Source of the DNA: Haloprofundus halobius
GTDB taxonomy: Archaea; Halobacteriota; Halobacteria; Halobacteriales; Haloferacaceae
Assembly (NCBI RefSeq): GCF_020097835.1
Contig: NZ_CP083666.1
Location: 2,542,001-2,606,000, forward strand
Length of the DNA stretch: 64,000 bases
Direction of reading: 5' to 3'
In this document: piece by piece, positions 52,224 through 60,920 of the stretch
Layout: each line of letters starts with the position of its first letter
Position numbering within the stretch: position 1 is the stretch's first letter
Program-made: the position numbers and the translations under genes
Notes under the pieces: generated by a model
Seen by the model: only the letters and a program-made list of their open reading frames with translations
The model's database searches: none
Told to the model about the DNA's origin: nothing

Positions 52224-52765
52224 TGTCGTCGGACCGCTACCAGCGCTCGGTTGCGACGCAACTCACTCCGTACGTCGGCCTCGTCGAGGACGACGACGAC
52301 ACCGACTGCCACATCGGAGTCTGTGACGAGGCTGCCGTCTACTCGGTGCCGCATCCCGCCTCGTTCGGTGCCGATCTCTCGAAGTGTGAGTTCCATCTCG
52401 CGCTATATCGGGACCAGCACCCCGAACTGTGGCAGAAGATTCGCAGCGCCGACATCCCGGACCCAAAGTTCTACACCGACACCGACGACCGGTTTACCGA
52501 CTTCGACGACGTTCCCGAGCAGGTCCGAGAGGATCAGTACCTGGTCGGTCTCGACGTACTCGGCCTCGCCATCTACCACGGTGATCCCGACGACGACGGT
52601 CTCGTCACCTTCGAGGCCGTCGACCGGCGCCTCGAGACACGCGCGACGAAGCAGGTCAAAGTCAACCAAGCCGGCCAGTTCATCGACCACCTTCGGCTGA
52701 ATCGCGGCTTCGTCGAGATGAATCCCGAGATTCTCGACATCATGTACCCGGAGGAGCCCCGATGA
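52220..52765 (+). CDS. hypothetical protein of the element's rightward operon
   Basis: A 181-residue acidic protein. It has a CHIGVCDEAAVYSVP segment and a later SKCEFHLALYRDQHPELW, which may form a loose metal site with three cysteines and a histidine. The second half (EQVREDQYLVGLDVLGLAIY and RLETRATKQVKVNQAGQF) is not recognised. Starts possible are a GTG at 52220, overlapping the previous stop, or ATG at 52223. Confidence 0.6.
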   Translation: MMSSDRYQRSVATQLTPYVGLVEDDDDTDCHIGVCDEAAVYSVPHPASFGADLSKCEFHLALYRDQHPELWQKIRSADIPDPKFYTDTDDRFTDFDDVPEQVREDQYLVGLDVLGLAIYHGDPDDDGLVTFEAVDRRLETRATKQVKVNQAGQFIDHLRLNRGFVEMNPEILDIMYPEEPR

Positions 52766-52968
52766 CTGACGTCAACGGTGCGCCTCCAGGCCTCGTCGCT
52801 GGTGTCGTCGGTGGGACGGTTGCCCTCCTGAGCGCTGTCACGGCAGGCAGTCTCGGACTGTTCTCGCTCGGCGCCGTGGTGACTGCGCTCGTCTCTGTCG
52901 CTGTCCTCGCGCTCGGACTGGGGACCGCCTGGAATATCGTCCGAGCGTACTCGGGTGGTCTCGCGTGA
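52762..52968 (+). CDS. 68-residue two-helix membrane protein
   Basis: A short hydrophobic protein (LVAGVVGGTVALLSAVTAGS, LFSLGAVVTALVSVAVLALG) with two membrane helices and a short tail. It overlaps both neighbours by 4 bp. It is the only membrane protein in this operon. Role unknown. Confidence 0.6.
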   Translation: MTDVNGAPPGLVAGVVGGTVALLSAVTAGSLGLFSLGAVVTALVSVAVLALGLGTAWNIVRAYSGGLA

Positions 52969-53222
52969 GTTCGGACGCCGACGGCCGCGACCTGGAAGCC
53001 GAACTCGACGCGCCCAACGCGGGCCAGAGCGGAATTCCTGTTGACGCTGTCTGCATCGGGTGCAAGCGAACTTCGGTTCGTCGCGCGCCTGTCGACAGCG
53101 TCGAGGACGTTCCCTCTTCGTTCCGTCACGTCTGTGGTGGCTGTCGGAAAGTCACCTGGTGGAACGTCGTCTCCGTGCTGCACGGACTGATCGATGCCGA
53201 AGAGGACGGTGATAAGCGGTGA
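52965..53222 (+). CDS. small zinc-ribbon protein
   Basis: An 85-residue protein from a GTG start. Cysteine pairs CIGCKR and CGGCRK are 29 residues apart, a zinc ribbon with a longer knuckle spacing. The N-terminus is acidic, the C-terminus ends LIDAEEDGDKR. It overlaps both neighbours by 4 bp. No known domain. Confidence 0.6.
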   Translation: MSSDADGRDLEAELDAPNAGQSGIPVDAVCIGCKRTSVRRAPVDSVEDVPSSFRHVCGGCRKVTWWNVVSVLHGLIDAEEDGDKR

Positions 53223-53587
53223 GCCTCGATGCTCCAGACCTCGCGCAGACGATGCTTCCGGTAGGTGCAGAGAACGACCTCGGTAGGCCAGAGAGATTCA
53301 ACGGCGCTCTTCGTTGTGGCTACTGCGAGCAGGATGTTGAGGGTACTCAAAAAGCCCACCGCGTCCCTCGTGAGTATCTCGCAGACCACGCCGTCGTTGA
53401 TACGGGACACGACGAAATCCCCGTCTTCGGCTTCTACTGCCGGTACTGCTCTCGCGTTCTCGCCATCGATCCGCACAGCGATACGACTGACCTCGGCCCC
53501 GGCACCGGATGGATCGCTGTCCAGGCGGACCTCGCGACCGGCGACTGTGGCCCCGTTCTCGTCCCCACTCAGGAGCTCTACAAATGA
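53219..53587 (+). CDS. zinc-finger protein of the rightward operon
   Basis: A 122-residue protein with CGYCEQ and CRYCSR pairs flanking a His (KAHRVPREYLADHAVVD). The HNH-like or treble-clef arrangement is suggestive but the third His of an HNH is not seen. It starts GTG at 53219 and overlaps the next gene by 4 bp. Function unknown. Confidence 0.6.
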   Translation: MSLDAPDLAQTMLPVGAENDLGRPERFNGALRCGYCEQDVEGTQKAHRVPREYLADHAVVDTGHDEIPVFGFYCRYCSRVLAIDPHSDTTDLGPGTGWIAVQADLATGDCGPVLVPTQELYK

Positions 53588-54138
53588 GCATCGACTCACC
53601 GATTTCCGGCGACATCACGCCGTCTCAGTTGACGGCAGGTACTGATACGAAGACACTACGTCGTACTTCACCTATCGCTCACGGTGCCGGCGTCTCGAAC
53701 GTCCTCGGAGATGACAACGCAGTCTACGACGCTCTTCGCGAACTCTGGCGCGACCGCGTCGGCGATCCCGACGACCGAGTGACTATCCCGGCCGACATCG
53801 ACTACAATCGGCACGGAGAGTACGTCTGGGTGTTCTTTTCGAGTGGCTACAAAGCGGGAGACACGAACCAGTACGGTAACTGGAAGAAGTGGTTTAAGTA
53901 CCATCTCATGCTTCGCGAGGTCGAACGCGATGAGCACGGCGGTATCAAGAATCTCCGAAAGCCTCCGACGTCGTGCCACGTCGTTATCGAACCACAGAAG
54001 GAAGGCATGACCTACAACCCCGAGAAGAACGGCGGAAGAGAGGTCGAAGTCGAACTGCCGTTCGGAGAAGGGACCCGGGTCAACGTGCAGACGACCTACG
54101 TCGAGCGTCCGAGTCAACCGGTTCGACGCGATGACTGA
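53584..54138 (+). CDS. hypothetical protein
   Basis: A 184-residue protein from an ATG overlapping the previous stop. The stretch YVWVFFSSGYKAGDTNQYGN then WKKWFKYHLMLREVERDEHG is conserved-looking and rich in aromatic and charged residues. The end (PFGEGTRVNVQTTYVERPSQ) is beta-like. No domain is recognised. It overlaps the next gene by 8 bp. Confidence 0.6.
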   Translation: MSIDSPISGDITPSQLTAGTDTKTLRRTSPIAHGAGVSNVLGDDNAVYDALRELWRDRVGDPDDRVTIPADIDYNRHGEYVWVFFSSGYKAGDTNQYGNWKKWFKYHLMLREVERDEHGGIKNLRKPPTSCHVVIEPQKEGMTYNPEKNGGREVEVELPFGEGTRVNVQTTYVERPSQPVRRDD

Positions 54139-55318
54139 TGCGCTCGGTCTCGTCGATGACGACGACCTCGTCGACGCTGGACAAATCAAGCGCGAAAGTT
54201 GCCGTATCTGGAAACTGGAGACGTATCTCCGGTTCGATATCGACCGTAAGCACTCGCTCGTCCGCACGATCGACAAGTCGGAGAACCTCATCGATGTCGG
54301 CGGTGGTGCCGAAATCGAGGCGTTCCGCGAGCGGCAGAAGGAGGGCTGGTTAGAGTCTCGCCTCGAGTCCGACCGTTGGGACCTCCTGGGTCTCGTTCCT
54401 GCTGAGACGACTGTAGAGCACGAAGACGGCGATACCTCCCGCGTGCGCTGGCAGCGCGAACTCAAAGTCTACCAGGCGCAGGACTGGGGTGAGAAACCTC
54501 GCGACCACTGGGCGCACCATCCGAAAGTCGAAGCATCACTCGGGAAAGGCCGGAACCCGCACGTCGATGAGTGGCACGAGGTTCTTGATCGCCTTCGTGA
54601 ACTCGTCCTCTCGCACTGCGAGTGGGCCGGTGTTACTGATGACGATCTTGTCGCCGATCCGTACTTCAAGCCGTCGACGAGGCCGACCGTTGAGGTTGAG
54701 CACCCGGAGGGACGTCGTGAGGACCTACAGCACTACTACAACCGCTTCGAGGCCGTCATCTACAGCGAGTGCATCAAGCGGCAGACCTACGCTGCGTACG
54801 ACATCCTATCGGTCCTCGTCGAGAGACACGGTGCGACCTACGGCGAACTTGAGGCCGAGACGGGGTATTCGCGGTCGAACCTACAGTACCACATCGGTCG
54901 GCTCGTCGACGTCGGCCTCCTGGAGACGCAGGGGAACCCGGCGGTGATTTGCTTCGCTGCTGGGAAGCTACTGGAGATAGCCGCCGAGTCCATTGAGGAC
55001 GTCGCAGCGTACTTTGGAGAAGAGACGCTCGGAAAGCGCCGCCTCGAGCGCGAGAAGCGCGCCGAGGAGACAGTCGAGAAACGAGAGAACGGAGAGGCCA
55101 ACGGCACACATGAACGCGAGAATGACCCTCGCGACCTCGGTCCCGACGCTCGAGGGGACGATGAGGATGACCCACTCCCCTTCGTGTATCTCAAGGACTG
55201 GTCCGGGACGCCGCAGATGATCATGGACCAGCTCGTCGATGACGAGCACCCGCGTGGAGAGACTGACGTCCGAGTAAGGGTCTTCCCGGACCACGACCCG
55301 GACGGCGGACGTCGGTAG
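54131..55318 (+). CDS. winged-helix protein with C-terminal acidic tail
   Basis: A 395-residue protein. The N-terminal 200 residues (WKLETYLRFDIDRKHSLVRT, EVLDRLRELVLSHCEWAGV) have no known domain; a winged helix lies at about 225-285 (YAAYDILSVLVERHGATYGE, YSRSNLQYHIGRLVDVGLLE). The C-terminus is a charged coiled coil and acidic tail ending in a short conserved-looking part (WSGTPQMIMDQLVDDEHP). Likely the operon's regulator or a replication-associated protein; I recall the family as DUF7845 (unverified). It is the last gene of the rightward operon. Confidence 0.6.
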   Translation: MTDALGLVDDDDLVDAGQIKRESCRIWKLETYLRFDIDRKHSLVRTIDKSENLIDVGGGAEIEAFRERQKEGWLESRLESDRWDLLGLVPAETTVEHEDGDTSRVRWQRELKVYQAQDWGEKPRDHWAHHPKVEASLGKGRNPHVDEWHEVLDRLRELVLSHCEWAGVTDDDLVADPYFKPSTRPTVEVEHPEGRREDLQHYYNRFEAVIYSECIKRQTYAAYDILSVLVERHGATYGELEAETGYSRSNLQYHIGRLVDVGLLETQGNPAVICFAAGKLLEIAAESIEDVAAYFGEETLGKRRLEREKRAEETVEKRENGEANGTHERENDPRDLGPDARGDDEDDPLPFVYLKDWSGTPQMIMDQLVDDEHPRGETDVRVRVFPDHDPDGGRR

Positions 55319-55639
55319 GCGCTGACGACGACGCGTTCGCTCCTTCTGTTAGCGGTAGCTATCGCCAGAGAACGCTCGTTTTCGCTTTTTTCCAGCCCCT
55401 GAAAAGACGCACACATCAGAGTCACCTCATTTCCGCTCCAAGTGGTGGTACGTCACAGTCGACCACCATTTTGGATCGGTTTCGACGTCGTCGCCGCCCC
55501 GATCGACGCCTCAACTTGGTGTGATTGTCCCTTCTCGACGATACACGAAAGTGAATTCCAGCGTCTGAGAAGGTCTCCGCTACAGATACGGTTTGCAAAA
55601 TGGCCCTACGGTAGTGCTACTAAGGTAGAACCAAATAAC

Positions 55640-55662
55640 GCGGGCGGCAGAACGCCGCCCGC
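55640..55662. terminator. possible bidirectional hairpin terminator
   Basis: gcgggcggc, loop agaac, gccgcccgc is a perfect 9-bp stem placed between two converging operons. There is no strong T-run after it, so termination is possible but not certain; archaeal terminators are usually U-rich. Confidence 0.4.
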
Positions 55663-55735
55663 TACCGCACCGCGGTGGTTGTTCGGTCGGTCGGAGACGC
55701 CCCGAGGACGGTGAACGCGGAGGTTTCACGAGTTG

Positions 55736-55742
55736 TATATAA
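55736..55742 (+). promoter_or_regulatory. orphan TATA-like element
   Basis: TATATAA in a GC-rich spacer, about 90 bp beyond the stop of the leftward operon's last gene. It is close to palindromic, so direction is unclear. No gene starts nearby in either direction; it could serve a small RNA. Confidence 0.3.
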
Positions 55743-55831
55743 GTGAAAATCTGTCTCTACTCTACCGCGTTCGACGCGAAAACCAAGGGTACAACAGCCC
55801 AGGTGCTTACGAAGAAGGTTGCAGAATCCGC

Positions 55832-56221
55832 TTAGGCGGGCTTCTGTGTCTGTCGGAAGGCAGCAACCCACTGTCGCAGAGGGACGAGATCGTATCCCGA
55901 CGGTCGCGCCCACACGTACGCGTTCCCGAGTAGCCAGATGTGGACTGGCGCGGCGAGCATCCCACCGACATCCCCCAGCGGTCCGAGATACAGCCGCAGG
56001 TACGCCGCGAGGAACAGGAGACCAGTTACCGCCGGAGCGACACCGACCGCGACAGCGCGCCAGAGAGCGGCCTCTCGCTTCATCTCCACGTCGACCCACG
56101 GTCGACCGTCGTCGTCGACGCCGAAACTGGCGCTGTGTCCGAGCACACGAGCGACGACGTAGTGGCTCAGTTCGTGGAACGCGTAGCCGGGCTTGAACCA
56201 GCGGTAGACGGCGGACGTCAC
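55832..56221 (-). CDS. minimal M50B-like membrane metalloprotease
   Basis: A 129-residue protein from a GTG start (GTGA overlap with the previous stop). The motif FHELSH (His16, Glu17, His20) is a zinc-protease HExxH, followed by a VVARVLGHSASF helix, and two or three membrane helices (VAVGVAPAVTGLLFLAAYL, VGGMLAAPVHIWLLGNAYVW). SGYDLVPLR could carry the third ligand. It is much shorter than cellular site-2 proteases and has no PDZ or CBS domain. It is the last gene of the leftward operon. Confidence 0.7.
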   Translation of the reverse strand: MTSAVYRWFKPGYAFHELSHYVVARVLGHSASFGVDDDGRPWVDVEMKREAALWRAVAVGVAPAVTGLLFLAAYLRLYLGPLGDVGGMLAAPVHIWLLGNAYVWARPSGYDLVPLRQWVAAFRQTQKPA

Positions 56222-56463
56222 GCGCCCGTCCTCCGTACATCGAAATCGCGGGGGTCGGCCCAGAGCGCGAACCCCCAGATGAGCGTGAACAGCGCTGCGA
56301 ACCAGAGCGATATCGCGACCATGCCGACGAAGTGAGCAAAGTCCGGAACGAATCCGAGGTTTCGAGCGATCGCGTGCGAACTCACCGCTGCGAGTTCGAG
56401 ACCGGCCGCCTCGTACACCGCGCGCTTGACTCGATCGGGGTCGTTGCCTTGCATCCCCATCAC
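56218..56463 (-). CDS. small membrane protein
   Basis: An 81-residue protein. A short amphipathic N-terminal half (DPDRVKRAVYEAAGLELAAV) and one membrane helix (VGMVAISLWFAALFTLIWGF). It overlaps the protease gene by 4 bp and the previous gene by 4 bp. Function unknown. Confidence 0.6.
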   Translation of the reverse strand: MMGMQGNDPDRVKRAVYEAAGLELAAVSSHAIARNLGFVPDFAHFVGMVAISLWFAALFTLIWGFALWADPRDFDVRRTGA

Positions 56464-56789
56464 CGTCGGAAGCGCTGGTAGAACGCGAACAGCGCCGCCG
56501 TTGCACCTCCGATGGCGAGCATGAGGATCATCCGGTTCGCCAGCGCCGGCAAAACCGTAATCGATGCCGCACCGACGACGACCGCGACGACGATGAGCGG
56601 AGCTGGCGAGCGCTGGTTGACTGCTAGGCCGCCGCCGAAGATGATGACGGCAAACAACACGAACACGGACCCGAGTTGATCAGTATACGGTGCGATCCAG
56701 CATGCCGGGTCTGGTCCTCCGGCGAAACAATCGTAGTCTCCCGACTGCAGTACCGTCGAGAGCGCGTTGGTGAGTAGTGTGGGTATCAT
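56460..56789 (-). CDS. three-helix membrane protein
   Basis: A 109-residue protein from ATG at 56789. It has a short N-terminus with two cysteines (YDCFAGGPDPACWIAP) that may form an extracellular disulfide, and membrane helices at about 37-55, 60-78 and 82-104. It overlaps both neighbours by 4 bp. Its small size, several helices and paired cysteines resemble small membrane components of secretion machines and virions, but no family is recognised. Confidence 0.6.
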   Translation of the reverse strand: MIPTLLTNALSTVLQSGDYDCFAGGPDPACWIAPYTDQLGSVFVLFAVIIFGGGLAVNQRSPAPLIVVAVVVGAASITVLPALANRMILMLAIGGATAALFAFYQRFRR

Positions 56790-57145
56790 AGTCTCTGTCT
56801 GATCGCTATCTGAAGGATGAACAGCCCGATCATCGCCGGGATGCCGTACGTGAGCCAACTGGCTGCCGATGGCGGCACCCCCAGGTTCTGCAGAATCCGA
56901 TCACCGTTGCTGACGATGTTCAACACGTCCGCGATGATACCGAGCGCCGTGATTGGACTGAAGATATCGCCGGCCACGTCACTATCTGCTCCCTCGAGGT
57001 CCTCGTTCGCCGACTCAACGTCACGTTCCTCGCCGGTCGTGAGGTTAATACCGAACGCCGGACCGAGCGTCGTGCTCGCAAAGGCCGTCGACCCCACCAA
57101 ACAGATGATGAGGACGATCGCCGCTTTCCCTCGAACTTCGACCAT
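56786..57145 (-). CDS. exported/membrane protein with N- and C-terminal helices
   Basis: A 119-residue protein. The first helix (AAIVLIICLVGSTAFASTTL) may be a signal or anchor, the middle is acidic (VESANEDLEGADSDVAGDIF), and the C-terminus has a helix (YGIPAMIGLFILQIAIRQRL). Its start overlaps the stop of the 659-residue protein gene (TGATG). Role unknown, but it is coupled to that large secreted protein. Confidence 0.6.
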   Translation of the reverse strand: MVEVRGKAAIVLIICLVGSTAFASTTLGPAFGINLTTGEERDVESANEDLEGADSDVAGDIFSPITALGIIADVLNIVSNGDRILQNLGVPPSAASWLTYGIPAMIGLFILQIAIRQRL

Positions 57146-59124
57146 CAGTTCAACCTCCCGCTTATGTAGAAGCCGATGCCGACCGTTATCGCGAAGACCA
57201 CGACAGTCTCCGGGATATCCAGCCAGCCGATGAGCACCAACAGGCCACTAAATCCGGCCGTGACGACAGCCCCGATGCCGGCATGGATACCGCCGAACAT
57301 GCCACCCACGAAAATGACCAGGAGCGACCCCACGATGGTCATCCACGTCGACGACAGTCCGAGGTCGACGTTGATGCCGGAGACGCCGACCGGGACCTTG
57401 TTACTCACCTCTTCGTCGTCGATCGTCGCCGACCACTCGACGATGAACGTGTCGTCGAGTTGCTCCTCCGAGAGCGCCACCGTCTCGCTGTAAATCGAGA
57501 CCTCACCGAACTGCGTCGTCTCGAACAGCGGTGTATCCTCGTTGTTGCGCTCGTAGACCGACAGCGAGAGGTCCTCGACGTCGGCCGTCCCGGCGTCGAA
57601 CTTGAAGACTACTCGTCCCTTATCCGTGTCGTTGATGCGTTCGGCGTAGATGTCCGTCGCGTACGTCTCCCCTTCCGGGATGCCGAGTCCCGCCTCCTCG
57701 ATGATTATCGGGAGGACCTCGTCCTTGCGGGAGCTATCCGCGCTGTAGCCTCCGACACCTTTCCGGACGCTGTCCTGATTCTCGACGGCCATTCGGTACT
57801 CTTCGCCGTCCTCGAGCGTGAGACACGCGATGTTCGCAGCGCCGAACTGAGCACCCATCACGTCACGGTGAGTCCCGTTGATCCGGACCTGACTCATGAG
57901 GTACGTCGATGAGGTCTCGAAGCGCCCGCTCTCGTCGACCAGCTCGTAGCACTGCCGGAACGTATCGTCGTCATCCTCGCGCTGCAACGTGGTGTAGACG
58001 CGCTGACTCGGGTCCGTCGTGATGACCGATCGGTTCGCGTATCCGTCCGCGTCGAACGTGAACCGGAGGTCCTCACGAGGGACGCCGGACAGATCCAGCG
58101 TGCCGTCGCTCGTACTCCGTTCGTCGTAGTAGTCGCCGGTCAGCGACTCGATGGTGACGTCGACGTCGTCATCGATGAGTTTCGACGTGTTCGAGGCGTT
58201 GTGAATCGTGAGGTCGTTCGGTGTCACAAAGGTGTAAGACACGGCGTCTTCCGGGTCGGTGTCCTGTTCCTGGATGACCGCTGTCCACTCGTTTTCTCCG
58301 GGGTCAGCCGTGTAGTCCACGCTTACCTCCTCGCCCGAACTCGTCTCCGAACCGACGGACTCCCACTCGCCGGAGTTGTTCACGTAGAATTCGACAGTAA
58401 ACTCGTCGTCACCCGCGTTCTCGACAGATGCACTCAGCGTGACGTTTCTGTCGCTGACGTAGTCCCCGCGTCGAGGCGACGGATCGTCGATGCTTGGGAC
58501 CTGTGACCCCGTCTGGATGATGTCTATCTCCCGGTCGCTCCCGTCGTTGGGCACGTCCAACGTCGCGACACCGTCACCGTTGCTCGCCGTCGAGTCCAGA
58601 ATCTCACCGGAATCGAGGTCAACCGCCGCGATGCCCGTACTCGCCGGAACGTCGTTGAGCGTCAGCGAGGTCGTGGTTCCGCCGGGGCCGGAGTAGACGA
58701 GGTCCGTCTCCCCGTTATCTTCGCCCGCCGCCGATACGTCGCCGTACTCGAACGACTCGACGTCGCCGCCGAATCCGACAGCGCTCCTCGAGTCGCCGTC
58801 GATGGTGATCTCGTCGTCGCCGGCGTCGACATTCGAAAACGTCGTCCACTCGTCGTCGTGGCTGTCGACTGTGAGTGATGTCGGTCCGTCCGAGGAGATT
58901 GATGGGAGCGGGTCGAGGTCGACCGTGTTGTCGTCGGGGAACGGATTCCCGCTGCTGGCCCACAGCTGGTATCCGACTTCGAGGTCCGGTCCGTCGATGG
59001 CGGCGAAGTGCGCGCCCTCACCGACGTAGTACGTGTCCGTGTCGGCGATGGCGACAGCTGCCGGGACGAAAACGCTGAGAAGTACGCCGATGGCGATGAG
59101 CAGTGCTCGGGTCTTCCGCTTCAT
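57145..59124 (-). CDS. large secreted protein with three C-terminal membrane helices
   Basis: A 659-residue protein. A Sec-type signal peptide (ALLIAIGVLLSVFVPAAVAIA) is followed by about 550 extracellular residues rich in Asp, Ser and Thr, including a CARDB/Ig-like part (VSDRNVTLSASVENAGDDEF, VEFYVNNSGEWESVGSETSS). Several N-glycosylation sequons are present (NVT, NNS, NAS, NTS, NRS, NGT, NDT). The end has three membrane helices (VGSLLVIFVGGMF, VVTAGFSGLLVLIGWL, VVVFAITVGIGFYISG). It looks like a surface or spike-like protein, but a single anchor would be usual. A 36-bp motif shared with the beta-helix gene lies upstream. Confidence 0.72.
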   Translation of the reverse strand: MKRKTRALLIAIGVLLSVFVPAAVAIADTDTYYVGEGAHFAAIDGPDLEVGYQLWASSGNPFPDDNTVDLDPLPSISSDGPTSLTVDSHDDEWTTFSNVDAGDDEITIDGDSRSAVGFGGDVESFEYGDVSAAGEDNGETDLVYSGPGGTTTSLTLNDVPASTGIAAVDLDSGEILDSTASNGDGVATLDVPNDGSDREIDIIQTGSQVPSIDDPSPRRGDYVSDRNVTLSASVENAGDDEFTVEFYVNNSGEWESVGSETSSGEEVSVDYTADPGENEWTAVIQEQDTDPEDAVSYTFVTPNDLTIHNASNTSKLIDDDVDVTIESLTGDYYDERSTSDGTLDLSGVPREDLRFTFDADGYANRSVITTDPSQRVYTTLQREDDDDTFRQCYELVDESGRFETSSTYLMSQVRINGTHRDVMGAQFGAANIACLTLEDGEEYRMAVENQDSVRKGVGGYSADSSRKDEVLPIIIEEAGLGIPEGETYATDIYAERINDTDKGRVVFKFDAGTADVEDLSLSVYERNNEDTPLFETTQFGEVSIYSETVALSEEQLDDTFIVEWSATIDDEEVSNKVPVGVSGINVDLGLSSTWMTIVGSLLVIFVGGMFGGIHAGIGAVVTAGFSGLLVLIGWLDIPETVVVFAITVGIGFYISGRLN

Positions 59125-59206
59125 CCGAGATCAGGCGGATTGCCCTCTCGATGGTGTGGTCTGCGAGCGGCTCAAATTCATACGTAGAAACACGCATAAA
59201 ATCGGA

Positions 59207-59242
59207 TAACAGTAGCGTGACGGGGCGTTACGAGTGGTTACG
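59207..59242 (-). promoter_or_regulatory. shared 36-bp regulatory motif, copy 1
   Basis: On the plus strand the motif starts taacagtagcgtgacgg and ends ggttacg. It matches copy 2 at 62576-62611 in 32 of 36 positions. On the coding (minus) strand it contains CGTAACC, CGTAACG and CGTCACG at 10-bp spacing, one helical turn, as for cooperative binding of a protein. It lies 83-118 bp before the start of the 659-residue protein gene, just before a TTTTATG box. Confidence 0.7.
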
Positions 59243-59288
59243 GGGAGCGATGGATAGGACTCGTCAATTCGTTATCTTCGTCTCGGAT

Positions 59289-60791
59289 TCATGATTTGCA
59301 CTCTGAAACAATAATGTCGTCCCCAGTATGGATCACCATCAGTTTACAATCGTTTGCCTCATCAGGTGATTGAGCGAATCTCGGCGAATAATCTCCGTGA
59401 TAGTCGTGGCCGGCATTTCGTGGGTCTTCCCAGCCTTTAACGAGATGACCAGAGTAGATGAGAACTCTCCCCACCGACGAATAGTAGTTCTGTTCCCAGT
59501 CACCGACGAACGTCACTTCCGATACTGTCTCGATTTCAGAGTCACTAATTTCCAGCCCTGCATTAATCGTCTGTTCGTGAGTTAAATTGTTTGAGGGTTG
59601 GACTTGGCCATCTGGCGAGCTCACTACGGGAAGTCCAGTCCCACCGAGTACCGCGGCTTCAAGAAGCCAGCCGTTTGTGACCGCGGCGACCAAGAGGAGC
59701 CCCGCGAGCCCGAGCGCGACCTGTCGCGTCGACACCGACGGAAGAACGCTGGCCAGATCCTCGGTCACGACGACGCCGACCGTCATCGCGAGCGGTGCGA
59801 GGAGCGCCCAGAGGTAGTAGTCGTGTCCAGCGAACCCGTGGGGGAGCAGGACGATGAGCGTGATGCCGCTCGCAAGCCACGACGAGAGGAGGACGTTCCA
59901 CGCCGTCTGGTCGTGTCGAGTGCGGTTTGTCCAGTACGCGAACGCGAGGATGCTCGCGGGGAGCGTGAGCGTGAACGCGATGTGGATGGGATGCCACGAG
60001 AAGTGGCTCAGCCACCACTCCGGACGTGCGTAGACCGTGAGGCCGGTCTTGAGAACCGAGTAGCCAAGCAGTTGCCCGGACTCGACGGGACCGTAGATCC
60101 GTCGGATGTACCAAATCAAGGCGAACATCGTCGCAACGACGAGGGGGACGCCGACCGCGTGCCGGTATCGACGCGCGTACAGGCAGAGCGCGGACAGCGG
60201 GAGCGCAACCGTGGCCTCCCACATGTGGTTCGTCATCGCGACGGCGAGCAGGCCGACGCTTGCGAGATACCAGCGGTTTTCGTCTGTCTGGGCGAACTGG
60301 TACATCGCGATTGCGGCTCCTGCGGTCAGGAGGATGCTGAGGGCTTCCGGGAGGTAGCCGAACGAAAACCGGAGGAAGAGCGGATGTGCCCACAGACTGA
60401 ACGCAGTGATGGTTCCCGCAAGGTAGCCGTAGTGGCGAGCGACGAACGAACCGACCAAGACGACGACGCCGATGGCGATGACGAAGTTGATGAGCCGCAT
60501 CCCGCTCGGGTAGCCGAGCGCCACGAACGGCGTGTTGAGGAGGCTATGCAGGTGGAGTGCGCTAAAACTTTCCCGGGGAGTGATGTATGTGAACGCGCCG
60601 AAGCCATCCCGGACGAACGAGAGCGTCTGGAAGTAGCCTGCGACCTCGCGGGTCGCTCGGTACTGGATCGGTGTCGCTGCCGTGAGCAGGGGGAGTGCCG
60701 CAATCGCGGGGAGAATCCAAAGGAAGAGATGGTGTAATCTATCAAACCGATAGAGTACGGATTCGGTTTGGTGAGTGATTCTGTCCAACAT
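59289..60791 (-). CDS. GT-C-fold glycosyltransferase-like membrane protein
   Basis: A 500-residue protein with about ten membrane helices (PAIAALPLLTAATPIQYRAT, INFVIAIGVVVLVGSFVARH, LAFAYWTNRTRHDQTAW) followed by a soluble C-terminal domain (SEVTFVGDWEQNYYSSVG). The first loop contains EVAGYFQTLSFVRDGFGAF, similar to GT-C enzymes that use dolichyl- or polyprenyl-phosphate sugars, such as the ArnT/PMT class. The ATG at 60791 is chosen; the longer frame adds nothing. It lies between two sequon-rich exported proteins and could glycosylate them. Confidence 0.65.
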   Translation of the reverse strand: MLDRITHQTESVLYRFDRLHHLFLWILPAIAALPLLTAATPIQYRATREVAGYFQTLSFVRDGFGAFTYITPRESFSALHLHSLLNTPFVALGYPSGMRLINFVIAIGVVVLVGSFVARHYGYLAGTITAFSLWAHPLFLRFSFGYLPEALSILLTAGAAIAMYQFAQTDENRWYLASVGLLAVAMTNHMWEATVALPLSALCLYARRYRHAVGVPLVVATMFALIWYIRRIYGPVESGQLLGYSVLKTGLTVYARPEWWLSHFSWHPIHIAFTLTLPASILAFAYWTNRTRHDQTAWNVLLSSWLASGITLIVLLPHGFAGHDYYLWALLAPLAMTVGVVVTEDLASVLPSVSTRQVALGLAGLLLVAAVTNGWLLEAAVLGGTGLPVVSSPDGQVQPSNNLTHEQTINAGLEISDSEIETVSEVTFVGDWEQNYYSSVGRVLIYSGHLVKGWEDPRNAGHDYHGDYSPRFAQSPDEANDCKLMVIHTGDDIIVSECKS

Positions 60792-60920
60792 CGTACTTTG
60801 AAGCGTTACAAGAAGATGGTTTACGTCTTGCGCTACCAATCCGGAGACGAGCCTCGTCCATCAGTGTGGTGTCCTCTACCCCCTGATGTTGAATATTATG
60901 AGGTGCGGCTATCAGACTTC

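Larger units (their letters stand above)
55319..55831. other. convergent intergenic region of the element
   Basis: 513 bp without a supported gene lie between the ends of the two operons. It carries a perfect hairpin (55640-55662), and a TATATAA box (55736-55742) that points to a promoter with no gene behind it. No repeated att sequence is seen. Confidence 0.6.

Noticed and set aside
55733-55933. Plus-strand frame behind the orphan TATA box
   Set aside because: It runs antisense into the protease gene, has no domain, and its ATG lies inside the TATA region itself, too early for that promoter.
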